From the NCBI GenBank assembly GCA_028820945.1, contig JAPPHW010000096.1, positions 1-14,273 of the forward strand: 14,273 bases of DNA, given 5' to 3'. How positions within the stretch are numbered: position 1 is the stretch's first letter; each line of letters starts with the position of its first letter. The notes beneath the pieces were generated by a model, which ran no database searches, had not been told where the DNA came from, and worked only from the letters and a program-made list of their open reading frames with translations. A program made the translations under genes and the position numbers. Below are positions 13,826 to 14,273 of this stretch, piece by piece. The DNA is from Defluviicoccus sp. GTDB taxonomy: Bacteria; Pseudomonadota; Alphaproteobacteria; MPNO01.

Positions 13826-14273
13826 ATGGCCGGCGCCACGCCCGCGCACCCCCTGAGCAACCGCGCCCTGGACCGGGATCTGCGCGGCTACCTCGAAACC
13901 AACGCCGATATCCTGACGGTGATCGAAAAGCCGGTGTCGATCGACGATATCGGCGCGCTGTCGGCGCAGTCCGAAGGGCCGATCCTGTTCGAGAACATAA
14001 CGGAATACCCGGACTTCCGGCTCTGCGACATTCTGGTCAAGCACCGCTGGTCGCAGTGCCGCGCACTCGGGGTTCCGCGGGAAGACTACCTGCCGACGCT
14101 GGCGCGGCGCCTGCGCGAGCCGCCGCGCGGCTTCGTCGACGTGCCGACCGGCCCGGTCAAGGAAGTCGTCCGCACCGGCAACGATGTCGACTGGCTCAAG
14201 CTTCCCGTCCCGGTTCATTCGGCGGAGGAAGGCCAGCGCTACATCTCGGCGATGAACATCGTCCGCGACCCGG
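13826..14273 (+). CDS. UbiD family decarboxylase, N-terminal fragment
   Basis: The first 149 codons are present and the gene runs off the right edge. It starts at ATG 13826 after a strong GAGGAGG (13814-13820). UbiD-family features visible are RDLRGYLE (17-24), GPILFENITEYP (51-62), PTGPVKEVV (107-115) and GNDVDWLKLPVPVH (118-131), followed by a Y-I-S-x-x-x-x-I-V-R-D-P strand (139-149). UbiD enzymes use prenylated FMN for reversible decarboxylation of aromatic, heteroaromatic or unsaturated acids. The prenyl-FMN-binding and catalytic Glu/Arg region lies beyond the window. The neighbouring ACMSD-like protein and flavin monooxygenase suggest a degradative role rather than ubiquinone synthesis, which is inference. 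A prenyltransferase partner (UbiX) is not seen. Confidence 0.88.
   Translation, partial: MAGATPAHPLSNRALDRDLRGYLETNADILTVIEKPVSIDDIGALSAQSEGPILFENITEYPDFRLCDILVKHRWSQCRALGVPREDYLPTLARRLREPPRGFVDVPTGPVKEVVRTGNDVDWLKLPVPVHSAEEGQRYISAMNIVRDP

Overview
The window is a GC-rich stretch with dense, overlapping genes and palindromic intergenic repeats of the kind common in Alphaproteobacteria. It looks like a chromosomal catabolic region of a heterotrophic alphaproteobacterium; this assignment rests on gene style and repeats, not on a marker gene. I see no RNA gene, CRISPR array, transposase, phage gene or replication origin.

Layout. (1) Positions 1-5329, minus strand, hold a catabolic gene run. It reads isobutyryl-CoA dehydrogenase, then 3-hydroxyisobutyryl-CoA hydrolase, then 3-hydroxyisobutyrate dehydrogenase (three steps of valine degradation). 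A possible terminator hairpin follows, then an HyuA-type hydantoinase/oxoprolinase subunit and the first 27 codons of its HyuB partner, which leaves the window at base 1. (2) Positions 5185-6347, minus strand, hold two small membrane proteins that are tandem paralogues. One has an anomalous 3' end that runs into the acyl-CoA dehydrogenase gene. (3) A short AT-rich island (6361-6420) separates these from a plus-strand three-gene molybdenum hydroxylase operon (FAD, 2Fe-2S and molybdopterin subunits, 6560-10196). (4) From 10364 to the right edge lie single genes in alternating orientation: a cupin/cysteine-dioxygenase-like protein (-), an ACMSD-type amidohydrolase (+), a luciferase-like flavin monooxygenase (-) and the first 149 codons of a UbiD-family decarboxylase (+). 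Both convergent gaps and the last divergent gap are filled with palindromic repeats.

How the genes work together. The valine genes form a clear pathway segment: isobutyryl-CoA is oxidised to methacrylyl-CoA, and 3-hydroxyisobutyryl-CoA is cleaved to 3-hydroxyisobutyrate and oxidised to methylmalonate semialdehyde. The methacrylyl-CoA hydratase and the semialdehyde dehydrogenase are not in the window. The rest are substrate-activating or ring-attacking enzymes (molybdenum hydroxylase, flavin monooxygenase, metal-dependent decarboxylase/hydrolase, prenyl-FMN decarboxylase, cupin dioxygenase, hydantoinase) that suggest degradation of aromatic, heterocyclic or xenobiotic compounds. Their substrates cannot be read from the sequence, and the alternating orientation argues against one single operon.

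I did not find a clear new defence or mobile system. The points most worth a second look are the orphan molybdenum hydroxylase with an unusual active-site loop, the tandem membrane paralogues with a run-on reading frame, and the amidohydrolase lacking the first metal-binding histidine.
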